Shown here: positions 30,091 to 37,373 of the stretch, in pieces
Layout: every line of letters begins with the position of its first letter
Position numbering within the stretch: position 1 is the first letter of the stretch
DNA from: CAISIP01 sp038326025
Lineage (GTDB): Bacteria; Pseudomonadota; Gammaproteobacteria; Burkholderiales; Burkholderiaceae_C
NCBI GenBank assembly: GCA_038326025.1
Contig: JBBQJP010000020.1
Coordinates: 1-64,000 of the forward strand
Length of the DNA: 64,000 nt
Reading direction: 5' to 3'
Notes under the pieces: model-generated
The model's database searches: none
What the model was told of the DNA's origin: nothing
Seen by the model: only the letters and a program-made list of their open reading frames with translations
Position numbers and translations under genes: made by a program

Positions 30091-32250
30091 TCAGACCTGC
30101 GGACGGAAATGGCGCAGCCAGAACCGCTGCAGACCTTGCGCCATTTGCAGCAGCAGTGGCGCGTAGCCTCGGTCGAATCGGACCCAGGCGCGTTCACCCA
30201 TGCGGGGGGTGCCGCCCGGCTCGGCATTCGCGAGTTGTACGTCCAGCACGACCACCGGTTCGCGCGTTTTCAGGCCATCGGTGTCGGCCGGGTCGGTCAT
30301 GATGGCGCCACCGTGGCGGGTACCGAGCACGGCGGTGGGCAATCGCGTCACAGCGCTTTGGCTGTCGCGCAACACGCTGGCGCGGTATACGTGCAGCGGC
30401 GACGCGCGGAGCCGCACGGCGACTGCATCATCCGTGTCCTGCAGGTCGCTCGCCTGTTCCTGCGGCAGCGCCACCCGCACGATGGTCTGGGTGTCGCGCA
30501 AGGTCTGGCCGAGCACGAAGCCCCGGCGCAGGAACTGCCCGGGCAGTTCATCGGCACGCGGCAGCAGCAGGCGGCCGGGCGTTTGCGAGCGTACGGTCAG
30601 CTGGCCGATACGTTGCTGCAGGCGCGCCAGTTCTGCCTGCCCCGCCTGCAATTCGGCGCGGGTGTCGCCGGCCATCGCTCCGTCGCGCCGGACCCCGTTG
30701 CCGGGCAGGGCGTGCAGCAATTCGGCCTGCAACCCATTGACCCGCGCGGTTTGGCGCGCGTATTCGAAAGCCAGTTGCGGACTGGTGAGTTGCAGCACCA
30801 CGTCGCCGACCGCCAGCTCCTGACCGGGTGTGGCCACCACGGCGCTGACAAACCCTGCTTCCTCGATACGCAACTGCGCCTGGTCGGGCGGCCAGACGAC
30901 GCCTTGCACCAGGGTTGACCGTGGCCAGGGCAGCAGCAGCAACAGCGCCAGCAGGCCCGCACCCGAGAGCACCAACCGACGCCAGCGCCGGGCGGTGCCC
31001 TCCTGCGACCAGGCGGCGCGGCGCAACTGGCCGAGCAACTGGTGCATCGGACGCAGCAACACCTGCCAGCCCAGCACCAGCGCGCAAACGATGGCTATCG
31101 GAAACGAGATCGTGGCGATCCACAACACGGCCAGGGTGGCGATCAGCAACACCATCAGCCACGCGAGCGGGGCATAAACCATCAGCCAGGGTGTCTCGCC
31201 ACGCGCCACCGGCATGGGTTCATTGCCGGGTAGCTGCAACAGGCGTCGGCGCAGCAGATCCTGCCACCAGGCGCGGCTGCGGGGTCCGAGGTTGGGTAGT
31301 CCCAGCACGTCTCCGAGGATGTAATAACCGTCCAGCCGCTGCAGCGGATTGCCATTGAACAACACCGTGGAGACGCCGGCCACCACCAGTACGACAAAGG
31401 CGCAATCCCGGGCCAGGCCCTCTTCGAGCCACAACCACAGCGGCAATGCAACGGCTGCCAGCGTGAGTTCGGCCATGATGCCCGCCGCGCTGACGGCGAT
31501 GCGGGCGCGGCGCTGCGGGAAACTGGTGGCAGCCGAGGCGTCGACGTAGGGCACCGGCATCAGCAGCATCAACGTGACGCCGGCTTCACGCACCTGGCCC
31601 CCCCAGCGCTGCACCGCCATGCCGTGCGCCAGTTCGTGCACCAGCTTGACCGGCACATACAACAGCGCCGCCAGCAACGCAAAGCGCGGTGACCCCATCC
31701 AGTGCTGGCCATGGGCCCACAACTGTGGCGCGTGCTGCGCGGTGAGCACCAGCAACAGGCCGACCAGCATGAGCCAGATCCACCATGCCGGGCGCGAGAA
31801 CACGATTGCTTGCAGTGGTGCCAGCCGGCGCAAAAAGGCCGAGGGATTTCCCAATGGGATACGCCAGGCCAGCAGGCTGGCACGGTTGCGCGAGCGGCTC
31901 ACCTTGTCCAGGTGCGGCAACAAGGTGTCGAAGTCCGCCGCATGGTCGATCTGGACCAGCGCCGCTTCGCGCAGTTGCGCCAGCAAGTCGATCACCTCGT
32001 CCTGGGTCACGGTGTCATGGTCGCGGATAAGGGATCGGTCCCACAGTTGCTGCACCGTGTGGCGTCCGTCGAGTCGGGCTGCGATGGCATACGCGGCCTG
32101 GTTCAGGCGCACGCTGCGCGCGCGCACCGGTTCGGTCAGCAGATACCAGGTTTCGCCGCGCAGCCGCTGGCGCCGTACCTGCAGCTGGGCCGACAGGCGA
32201 GGGCGCAGGTTGGCGACCCGGTGCCAGCGCGTACTGTGGACGACGGTCAT
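30091..32250 (-). CDS. Membrane protein: PqqD-like domain, M50 zinc protease and HlyD-like domain
   Basis: A 719-residue multi-domain inner-membrane protein. Residues about 30-110 resemble PqqD/RRE winged-helix domains (VRLNQAAYAIAARLDGRHTVQQLWD). Residues about 150-420 hold several membrane helices and the M50 site-2-type protease motifs: VKLVHELAHGMAVQ (HExxH, about residue 208) and NPLQRLDGYYILGD (third ligand Asp). Residues about 440-700 are periplasmic with adaptor-like halves (EAGFVSAVVATPGQELAVGDVVLQL, a helical hairpin, then a barrel). Proteins of this build are often called 'putative peptide zinc metalloprotease'. In this operon it may cleave the giant protein's membrane segment or act as the channel's scaffold. 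Confidence 0.9.
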   Translation of the reverse strand: MTVVHSTRWHRVANLRPRLSAQLQVRRQRLRGETWYLLTEPVRARSVRLNQAAYAIAARLDGRHTVQQLWDRSLIRDHDTVTQDEVIDLLAQLREAALVQIDHAADFDTLLPHLDKVSRSRNRASLLAWRIPLGNPSAFLRRLAPLQAIVFSRPAWWIWLMLVGLLLVLTAQHAPQLWAHGQHWMGSPRFALLAALLYVPVKLVHELAHGMAVQRWGGQVREAGVTLMLLMPVPYVDASAATSFPQRRARIAVSAAGIMAELTLAAVALPLWLWLEEGLARDCAFVVLVVAGVSTVLFNGNPLQRLDGYYILGDVLGLPNLGPRSRAWWQDLLRRRLLQLPGNEPMPVARGETPWLMVYAPLAWLMVLLIATLAVLWIATISFPIAIVCALVLGWQVLLRPMHQLLGQLRRAAWSQEGTARRWRRLVLSGAGLLALLLLLPWPRSTLVQGVVWPPDQAQLRIEEAGFVSAVVATPGQELAVGDVVLQLTSPQLAFEYARQTARVNGLQAELLHALPGNGVRRDGAMAGDTRAELQAGQAELARLQQRIGQLTVRSQTPGRLLLPRADELPGQFLRRGFVLGQTLRDTQTIVRVALPQEQASDLQDTDDAVAVRLRASPLHVYRASVLRDSQSAVTRLPTAVLGTRHGGAIMTDPADTDGLKTREPVVVLDVQLANAEPGGTPRMGERAWVRFDRGYAPLLLQMAQGLQRFWLRHFRPQV

Positions 32251-32278
32251 GCGGGGTTGCTGCCTGCCATGGCGGGTG

Positions 32279-33694
32279 TCAGCCGATCCACGACCACCAG
32301 GCCAGCCGCAAACGCAGCAATGCGTGGCGTCCCCAGGCCCACAGCGGCGGCATACGCCCGACCACGAGGTCGGCGCGGCCGATCAGGCCGGGGCGCAAGG
32401 TGTCGGGGGTCTGCGTCAACCGGGCCTGCACCTCGAACACATTGCGGCCTTCAACGGCGCGCGCCAGCGGGGTGATGTGCTCTACCACCAGGTCCTGGTT
32501 CTGCCAGGGCAAGGACGACAGCGCCAGTTGCCCGGTTTGACCGGGCAACACGCTGGCGATGTCGGTCTCGTCGATGTCGATCACCACCCGGTACTGGTCG
32601 GTCGATGCCAGCGTCAGCAGGGTGTCGCCCTGGCGCACCGGCGCGCCGATGGCCTGGCTCAGGTCACCCTGAACCACCAGGCCGTCGAACGGTGCGGTGA
32701 TGCGCCCGCGCGTGCGCAGTTGTTCAACCAGTGCCAATTGCGCCTGCGCCTCGTTGACGCGCTCGAAGCTGGTCGATGCGCCAACCCTGTCGGACTTGGC
32801 CATCGCGGCGGCATAGGCATTTTCGTGCTGCGCCAACTGGCTGGCCCAGCGTTCCTGCTCGCGTTGCAGGTCTTCCTCGATCAGGTCGACCAGCGGCGCC
32901 CCGGCCTTGACGCGGTCACCCGGTCGCACATGCGCGATCTTGATGAAGCCGTCACTCGGTGCGGACAACACGCGTTGCTGCGCGCCTTCAACACGCGCCC
33001 GGCCACTGACCGAAACCTCCAGCGGTGCCAGCGCCAGGAACAGCAAGGCCGCGACACCGGCCAGCAGCAGGGCACGCGTGGTGCGCCGTTTCGGCTGGCG
33101 CAGGTCTGCAAGTGTCTGTGTCAAACCGCGGCGCATGCGCCGGTGCCAGGATTCCTCGCCCTGGCGCATCCAGCGCAATGCGGGTGCGGCCAGCGTCAGC
33201 CAGTTCGTCAGTTGCTGCATTTGCGTGTCGGTGATCGGTGCCGCGCCATCGCGCTGTACCGACACGGCGGCAAACACCTCACCGTCAAAACCCAGCGGCA
33301 GGCTGGCCACGGCACCGCCCACCAACTGCTGCAGCTGACGATGTTCCAGCCGGATCCGGTCGGTGCTGGTGTTGTCGGACGCGTCGTCGTCGCCGGCGTG
33401 TGGCGCCGGCCAGCCCAGTGGCACACCTTGATCGATCGCCTCACCCATGGCGCCAAGTAGCGCCTGCGCCAGTTCGCCCAGTGCCTGTTGTGACACGTCG
33501 GATGTGGAACTCGCCAGCAGCCGGGTCTTGCCAGCCTCGTGTAGTGCGATCGTGACCCGGTCAAAACGGCCGAGTCGGGCCAGCTGCGTCACCAGATGGT
33601 GGGCCGCCGAAGCAAGACTGGTGGCCGACAACACCTGCGCGTACAGGGCCAGTGCATCCGAAGCCGGGTCAGCCTGCGGGTGCTCAGTCGCCAT
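32279..33694 (-). CDS. GAF-domain HlyD-family adaptor
   Basis: The protein has 471 residues from the ATG at 33694. Residues about 15-180 resemble a GAF sensor domain (a cytosolic small-molecule or redox sensor), a short linker follows, then a membrane helix (TTRALLLAGVAALLFLALAPL, about 205-225). The periplasmic HlyD part has the lipoyl halves (VSAPSDGFIKIAHVRPGDRVKAGAPLVDL and RGRITAPFDGLVVQGDLSQAIG), a helical hairpin and a barrel. A cytosolic GAF fused to a periplasmic adaptor suggests gating of assembly by an internal signal. It is the first gene of the operon and lies 28 bases ahead of the M50 gene. An in-frame ATG at 33751 is less likely because it adds a Cys/Pro-rich, atypical leader. 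Confidence 0.9.
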   Translation of the reverse strand: MATEHPQADPASDALALYAQVLSATSLASAAHHLVTQLARLGRFDRVTIALHEAGKTRLLASSTSDVSQQALGELAQALLGAMGEAIDQGVPLGWPAPHAGDDDASDNTSTDRIRLEHRQLQQLVGGAVASLPLGFDGEVFAAVSVQRDGAAPITDTQMQQLTNWLTLAAPALRWMRQGEESWHRRMRRGLTQTLADLRQPKRRTTRALLLAGVAALLFLALAPLEVSVSGRARVEGAQQRVLSAPSDGFIKIAHVRPGDRVKAGAPLVDLIEEDLQREQERWASQLAQHENAYAAAMAKSDRVGASTSFERVNEAQAQLALVEQLRTRGRITAPFDGLVVQGDLSQAIGAPVRQGDTLLTLASTDQYRVVIDIDETDIASVLPGQTGQLALSSLPWQNQDLVVEHITPLARAVEGRNVFEVQARLTQTPDTLRPGLIGRADLVVGRMPPLWAWGRHALLRLRLAWWSWIG

Positions 33695-33960
33695 GGATTG
33701 CGCCGGTATCCCGCAGGCCGGTGCGAACACCGCCTGGCACGACCCATGCAAGGGTTTGCCTGCAAGGCATCAACACGGAAGCAGGATAGTCATGGCGGTC
33801 ATTTTATGGCGCCTAACTGCGGCGACGCGGGAGCGCGTCTGGCGCCGGCGGGTGTCGGAGCTGTCTCATGGTTATTTCTGATGCCATGGATTGGGCAAGC
33901 CGGTATGCTGGTGAGGTTGGAAATTTTGAATATTCATCAGAACAGAGAAGGAGTTCGACC
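33695..33960. promoter_or_regulatory. Divergent intergenic region of the giant-protein operon and uspA
   Basis: This 266-base region must hold the promoter for the seven-gene minus-strand operon and that of the plus-strand universal stress gene. I found no pair of promoter hexamers good enough to call and no perfect FNR/Anr box. TTGAATATTCATCAG at 33924-33938 is like one but has five spacer bases instead of four. Confidence 0.4.
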
Positions 33961-34398
33961 ATGTACAAACGCATCCTGATGGCCTACGACGGCTCGGAGG
34001 CCGGCCAGCACGCCTTGCTCGAATGCAAGGACCTCATGCAATGGACCGGCGCGGCGGTGACACTGGTGGCGGTAATGCCGCACCACATCGACTTCATCGG
34101 TGCCGAGGGCGGGTTCTACGACCCTCAGATCACCGAACGCGAGAAGGAAAACTACAAGAAAATCCTGGAGCAGGGCCTGCAAGTCCTGTCCAAGGCCGGC
34201 TTCGCGGCCAACGGCGAGGTGCTGGTGGGCGAGACCATCAGCGAGATCACGGGTTATGCGAAAAAGGTCGAGGCCGACCTGATCGTGGTCGGGCACAAGC
34301 ACCTGGACAGCCTGGCGGCGCGCTGGTGGCGTGGATCGAGTTCTGGAGCCCTGATCGAGCATGCGCATTGCAGCGTGCTGGTCGCCATCACACAATAA
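33961..34398 (+). CDS. Universal stress protein (UspA family)
   Basis: A 145-residue alpha/beta protein. MYKRILMAYDGSEAGQHAL is the typical first strand and loop, and the C-terminal nucleotide-loop motif is present in variant form: VVGHKHLDSLAARWWRGSSSGALIEHAHCSVLVA (family consensus G-2x-G-9x-G(S/T)). ATP binding is therefore plausible. The start at 33961 has AGGAG seven bases upstream; longer frames upstream have no such site. The family supports survival in stasis or low oxygen, which fits the nearby hemerythrin-like and FNR-box-preceded Hsp20 genes. Confidence 0.93.
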   Translation: MYKRILMAYDGSEAGQHALLECKDLMQWTGAAVTLVAVMPHHIDFIGAEGGFYDPQITEREKENYKKILEQGLQVLSKAGFAANGEVLVGETISEITGYAKKVEADLIVVGHKHLDSLAARWWRGSSSGALIEHAHCSVLVAITQ

Positions 34399-34404
34399 GA
34401 TTCT

Positions 34405-34421
34405 CTTAGCATTGCGCTAAG
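34405..34421. repeat. Perfect short palindrome downstream of uspA
   Basis: CTTAGC-ATTGC-GCTAAG is a six-base perfect inverted repeat 7 bases after the uspA stop. It could be a weak transcription terminator (no T run follows) or an operator for the hemerythrin-like gene. A T5 tract at about 34451-34455 after a short GC hairpin is the better terminator candidate but is not strong. Confidence 0.35.
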
Positions 34422-34544
34422 CAGTTCTTCAGGGCGCGGTGGCGGCGCTTTTTCTAGACTGGCCGCACGTTTTGTGGTGATTCCGGTGCCTTCGCGCCGG
34501 GCTGCGAATCGGTTGCAGACGGCAGTCTGGGAAAGAGGGATTCC

Positions 34545-35294
34545 GTGAAAAATGAAAATGGTGATCAAGGCGTAACGGCCCGTATGGGCGCGGACGCAGA
34601 AGCGCGGGTGGACCTGTACGCAGCCATCCACAAGGCGCTCAGGGCGATGATGTGCGACACGATGCTGTTTTTGGGCCGGCTGGATCCGCTGGACGAGCGC
34701 GAGGTCGTGTCCTGCGGCCAGAAAGTGTTTGACCTGCTCGAGAGCTGCCTGGCCCATCTGCAACATGAAAATACCTTCGTACACCCCGCCATGCAGGCGC
34801 GGGCGCCGGGCAGTGCCGCGCTTGCGCAGGCGGAACATCTGGAACACGAACAGCAGATCGGTCGATTGAGCCACCTCGCGGGCGCCATGGTCAAGGCACC
34901 CGCTGCGCGGCGTGCGTCGTTCGTGACGGCCCTGTACCGCGCCATGGCGCTGTTCTTGTCCGACAACCTGCAGCATATGGCGCATGAGGAGACCCATCAC
35001 AACAGTGTGTTGTGGGCACATTACAGCGATGCGGAACTGCATGAAATCGAACAACGTCTGGTGGCGTCGATCAGCCCGCAGGACATGCACGCGGTGTTGC
35101 GCTGGATGGTTCCCGCGTGCAATCCGCAGCAACGCGCCGGCATTATGTCGGGCATGCGTGCCAAGGCCCCGCCAGCGGCATTCGACGAGGTGCTCGATGT
35201 CGTGCGCCCCCAACTCGACAGCACTGCCTGGGGCAAGCTCAGCCGCATGCTGGGACTGGACAAGTTGTCTGATCGTGTCGCTGCGATGGGGTGA
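34545..35294 (+). CDS. Hemerythrin-like domain protein
   Basis: A 249-residue helical cytosolic protein. His and Glu residues that could bind a diiron site are spaced over a four-helix bundle: IHKALRAMM (about 29), HLQHENTFVHPAM (about 72-80), HLEHEQQIG (about 97) and HMAHEETHHN (about 147). The bundle is followed by a C-terminal helical region with no motif I recognise. Hemerythrin-like proteins bind oxygen or NO or take part in Fe-S repair. Translation starts with GTG at 34545 preceded by GAGGG. Its neighbours (UspA and, further on, Hsp20) suggest a role in low-oxygen or nitrosative stress; this is inference. Confidence 0.8.
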   Translation: MKNENGDQGVTARMGADAEARVDLYAAIHKALRAMMCDTMLFLGRLDPLDEREVVSCGQKVFDLLESCLAHLQHENTFVHPAMQARAPGSAALAQAEHLEHEQQIGRLSHLAGAMVKAPAARRASFVTALYRAMALFLSDNLQHMAHEETHHNSVLWAHYSDAELHEIEQRLVASISPQDMHAVLRWMVPACNPQQRAGIMSGMRAKAPPAAFDEVLDVVRPQLDSTAWGKLSRMLGLDKLSDRVAAMG

Positions 35295-35317
35295 GTGGGT
35301 GTGACGCCGTTCGGGAT

Positions 35318-36820
35318 TCAGGCCGCGTCGTCAATCAACCGCACAGCTTGCGCAACGACCAGCCTGAAACGGCCGCGGCCCGTCTTCTCGATCCGGATTC
35401 CCACCTGATGCTCGGTGAGCCGGCGTTGTAGCAGCAAAAGTCGCGCCTCCAGGTTGTCGGTCAACTCGGGCAGTCCGATGCGCGGGTCCAGACGCAACTC
35501 GCGATTGGTAAATGCGCTTCGGCCCTGCTGCTGGTAGTCGCTGATCAGTCTCCAGAAGATCGCGCCGGCCACACCCTTGATCAGGTATTGGTCGTCGATG
35601 AACACGCTGTTGTTGACGCGGTAGTGGCGTACGCGCAGCGCTTTCTTGTCCTCCTCGGCTGGCATTGTGGCGCCATCGGTTCGCGCCGACGCCATGCCGA
35701 TTGCGTCGCTTGGCTCCTGTTCGTCCAGTGGATGCAGCGCCGCGGCTAGCTGGCCGGCCAGCACCACCAGCATGTCCTCCTGTTCGAAGTCGAACTTCAG
35801 CTCCTGCGCGCTTTCGGCGAACAACACGCCGCGCAGTTGCCCCGCCGCGACCAGTGGCACCGCCAGCTGGCTGTGTGGTTGTTCCAGTCCAGGATAGGGA
35901 ATGTCGGTATCGAATGCCAGACCGGGCATGTTGCTGCGCCAGCTGTGGCGCACCGCTGCCTGGTAGAGATAGGCGCTGGTCATGTGCATGATGCGTATCG
36001 GCGTGCGCTGCTGAGCCGCCACGCCGATCACGCCGTGACCCAGGTCGATCTCCGATCCCAGTCCCGAGGTGGCGTAGCCGCAACTGGCCACTGTGTAAAG
36101 CCGCTGCGTGACCGGATCGAACATCAACACGATGGCGTGCTCGGTATCGAGCAACGCGCATATGGTGTCCAGCGTTGTCGCCAGCAGGGTCTCCAGCGTG
36201 GTGCATTGCGCCAATTGCTGGCTGCCGCGGCGCAAGGTCGCCAGCACGGCGCCGCGCGCCGGCGGGGCTGCCAAAGGTTGTCCCGGCACAGACTCAATGG
36301 CCTGTACGGTGTAGATGTCCGAGCCACGCAGGTGAAACACGTCGGCCATGCCGGCATGGGAGGCAATGCCGGCGAGCTGGGCCTTCATCGCCTCGAACAC
36401 CGGACCCTGATCCTCGGTATGCCGATACAACAGGTGCAAGCGAAAAAATGCCGAGGTGTGGGGATGAACCACCAGCACCGTCGCCTGCGGGTTGACCAGA
36501 ATGTTATGGCGCGTCTTGTTGAAGAACTGGAATGACAACGCGACATGGGCATCGTCGACGTAGAACACCTGGGAGATATAGGCCAGGTTGGGCGTTCCAT
36601 CGGCCGCGACGGTGGCCATGACGGCCGGCACTGCGCCTTCCAGGCAGGGTCGGATGTCGGCCAGTCGCGCTGGCGCGATGGCGCTGACAGAGTCTGCTTT
36701 ACCCTGCGGGCTGCGGTGCGAGCTTGCTTGGGGGCGGCCCGGCGCGGCGCTCACAGGAACACCTTCGCCCTGCGGGCTGCGGTGCGAGCTTGCTTGGGGG
36801 CGGCCCGGCGCGGCGCTCAT
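35318..36820 (-). CDS. PNPOx-like and GAF-domain protein with repeat-derived N-terminus
   Basis: The protein has 500 residues if started at the ATG at 36820. Residues 1-45 are encoded by two copies of a GC-rich repeat and read AAPGRPQASSHRSPQG twice; a GTG start at 36754 would drop one copy. Residues about 50-165 form a pyridoxamine-phosphate-oxidase-like split barrel (AVMATVAADGTPNLAYISQVFYVD). Residues about 195-370 are a GAF domain (TICALLDTEHAIVLMFDP, GVIGVAAQQRTPIRI). The C-terminal 110 residues look like a winged-helix fold with no recognised name. It overlaps the upstream PNPOx-like gene by ATGA. It may sense a flavin, heme or other ligand and control output; function is not known. Confidence 0.78.
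   Translation of the reverse strand: MSAAPGRPQASSHRSPQGEGVPVSAAPGRPQASSHRSPQGKADSVSAIAPARLADIRPCLEGAVPAVMATVAADGTPNLAYISQVFYVDDAHVALSFQFFNKTRHNILVNPQATVLVVHPHTSAFFRLHLLYRHTEDQGPVFEAMKAQLAGIASHAGMADVFHLRGSDIYTVQAIESVPGQPLAAPPARGAVLATLRRGSQQLAQCTTLETLLATTLDTICALLDTEHAIVLMFDPVTQRLYTVASCGYATSGLGSEIDLGHGVIGVAAQQRTPIRIMHMTSAYLYQAAVRHSWRSNMPGLAFDTDIPYPGLEQPHSQLAVPLVAAGQLRGVLFAESAQELKFDFEQEDMLVVLAGQLAAALHPLDEQEPSDAIGMASARTDGATMPAEEDKKALRVRHYRVNNSVFIDDQYLIKGVAGAIFWRLISDYQQQGRSAFTNRELRLDPRIGLPELTDNLEARLLLLQRRLTEHQVGIRIEKTGRGRFRLVVAQAVRLIDDAA
36702..36819. repeat. Two tandem 52-base GC-rich repeats, 66-base period
   Basis: Two identical 52-base copies at 36702-36753 and 36768-36819 are separated by 14 bases. 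Each begins CCCTGCGGGCTGCGGTGC and ends GGCGCGGCGCTCA on the plus strand. Their length plus spacing is divisible by three, so the frame of the PNPOx-GAF gene is kept. From memory such sequences occur as dispersed intergenic repeats in Comamonadaceae; this needs a genome-wide search to confirm. Confidence 0.9.
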
Positions 36821-37314
36821 GCTGTTGTACTCCGCAGGGTGGCGAGTGCGGATCCCGCATGCGGGCCGGGGGTCTGGTCAAACGCCTGCAGCGGTGTGAA
36901 GCTGACAGCGACCAGATCGTCCATGTCGCAGCAGAACATGGCTTTGGAGAAGGCGGCGCCGTAACCGATCAGGCCCAGTTCATGCACCATCGACGCCTTG
37001 TATCGTTCAAGTGCGTCCTGGTCGGACGGCGTGGCGGCTCGGATCGCTACCAGGGTGCCCTTGAGCTGAAGCGCCCGGTGCGAGTGCGGTTGTGTGAAGA
37101 CCACGGCCAGGCGATGGGTGCTGTTGATGTCGCTGAGCAGCTGCACTGACTGGCTGCGCGACAGATAGACGGTGACGGCGCTGCCGTCCGGGGCGACGGT
37201 GCTGCCCATGGCGCGCATCAGGCTGGGGCGCAGGTCCAGCCCGCCGGCAGAGACGATGACCGACACACCCTTGACCATCAGGGCCAGCATTTCCGGTGGT
37301 ATCGAAACACGCAT
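36817..37314 (-). CDS. Pyridoxamine 5'-phosphate oxidase-like flavin-binding protein
   Basis: A 165-residue single-domain split beta-barrel. The core is recognisable: VSVIVSAGGLDLRPSLMRAMGSTVAPDGSAVTVYLSRSQSVQLLSDINSTHRLAVVF and a following LKGTLVAIRAATPSD. The fold binds FMN, F420 or heme. The last ten residues and stop come from the start of the adjacent repeat region, and the stop overlaps the PNPOx-GAF start. The two genes probably form one unit and may act on the same cofactor. No catalytic residues can be assigned with confidence. Confidence 0.8.
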   Translation of the reverse strand: MRVSIPPEMLALMVKGVSVIVSAGGLDLRPSLMRAMGSTVAPDGSAVTVYLSRSQSVQLLSDINSTHRLAVVFTQPHSHRALQLKGTLVAIRAATPSDQDALERYKASMVHELGLIGYGAAFSKAMFCCDMDDLVAVSFTPLQAFDQTPGPHAGSALATLRSTTA

Positions 37315-37373
37315 GATCGGATTGCGGTACGGCTTTGCCGAATCTTTGGAGTATAAGTTCGACGTGCGCGAAT

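Noticed and set aside
33924..33938. FNR/Anr box upstream of uspA (TTGAATATTCATCAG)
   Set aside because: The half-sites are imperfect and the spacer is five bases, not four.
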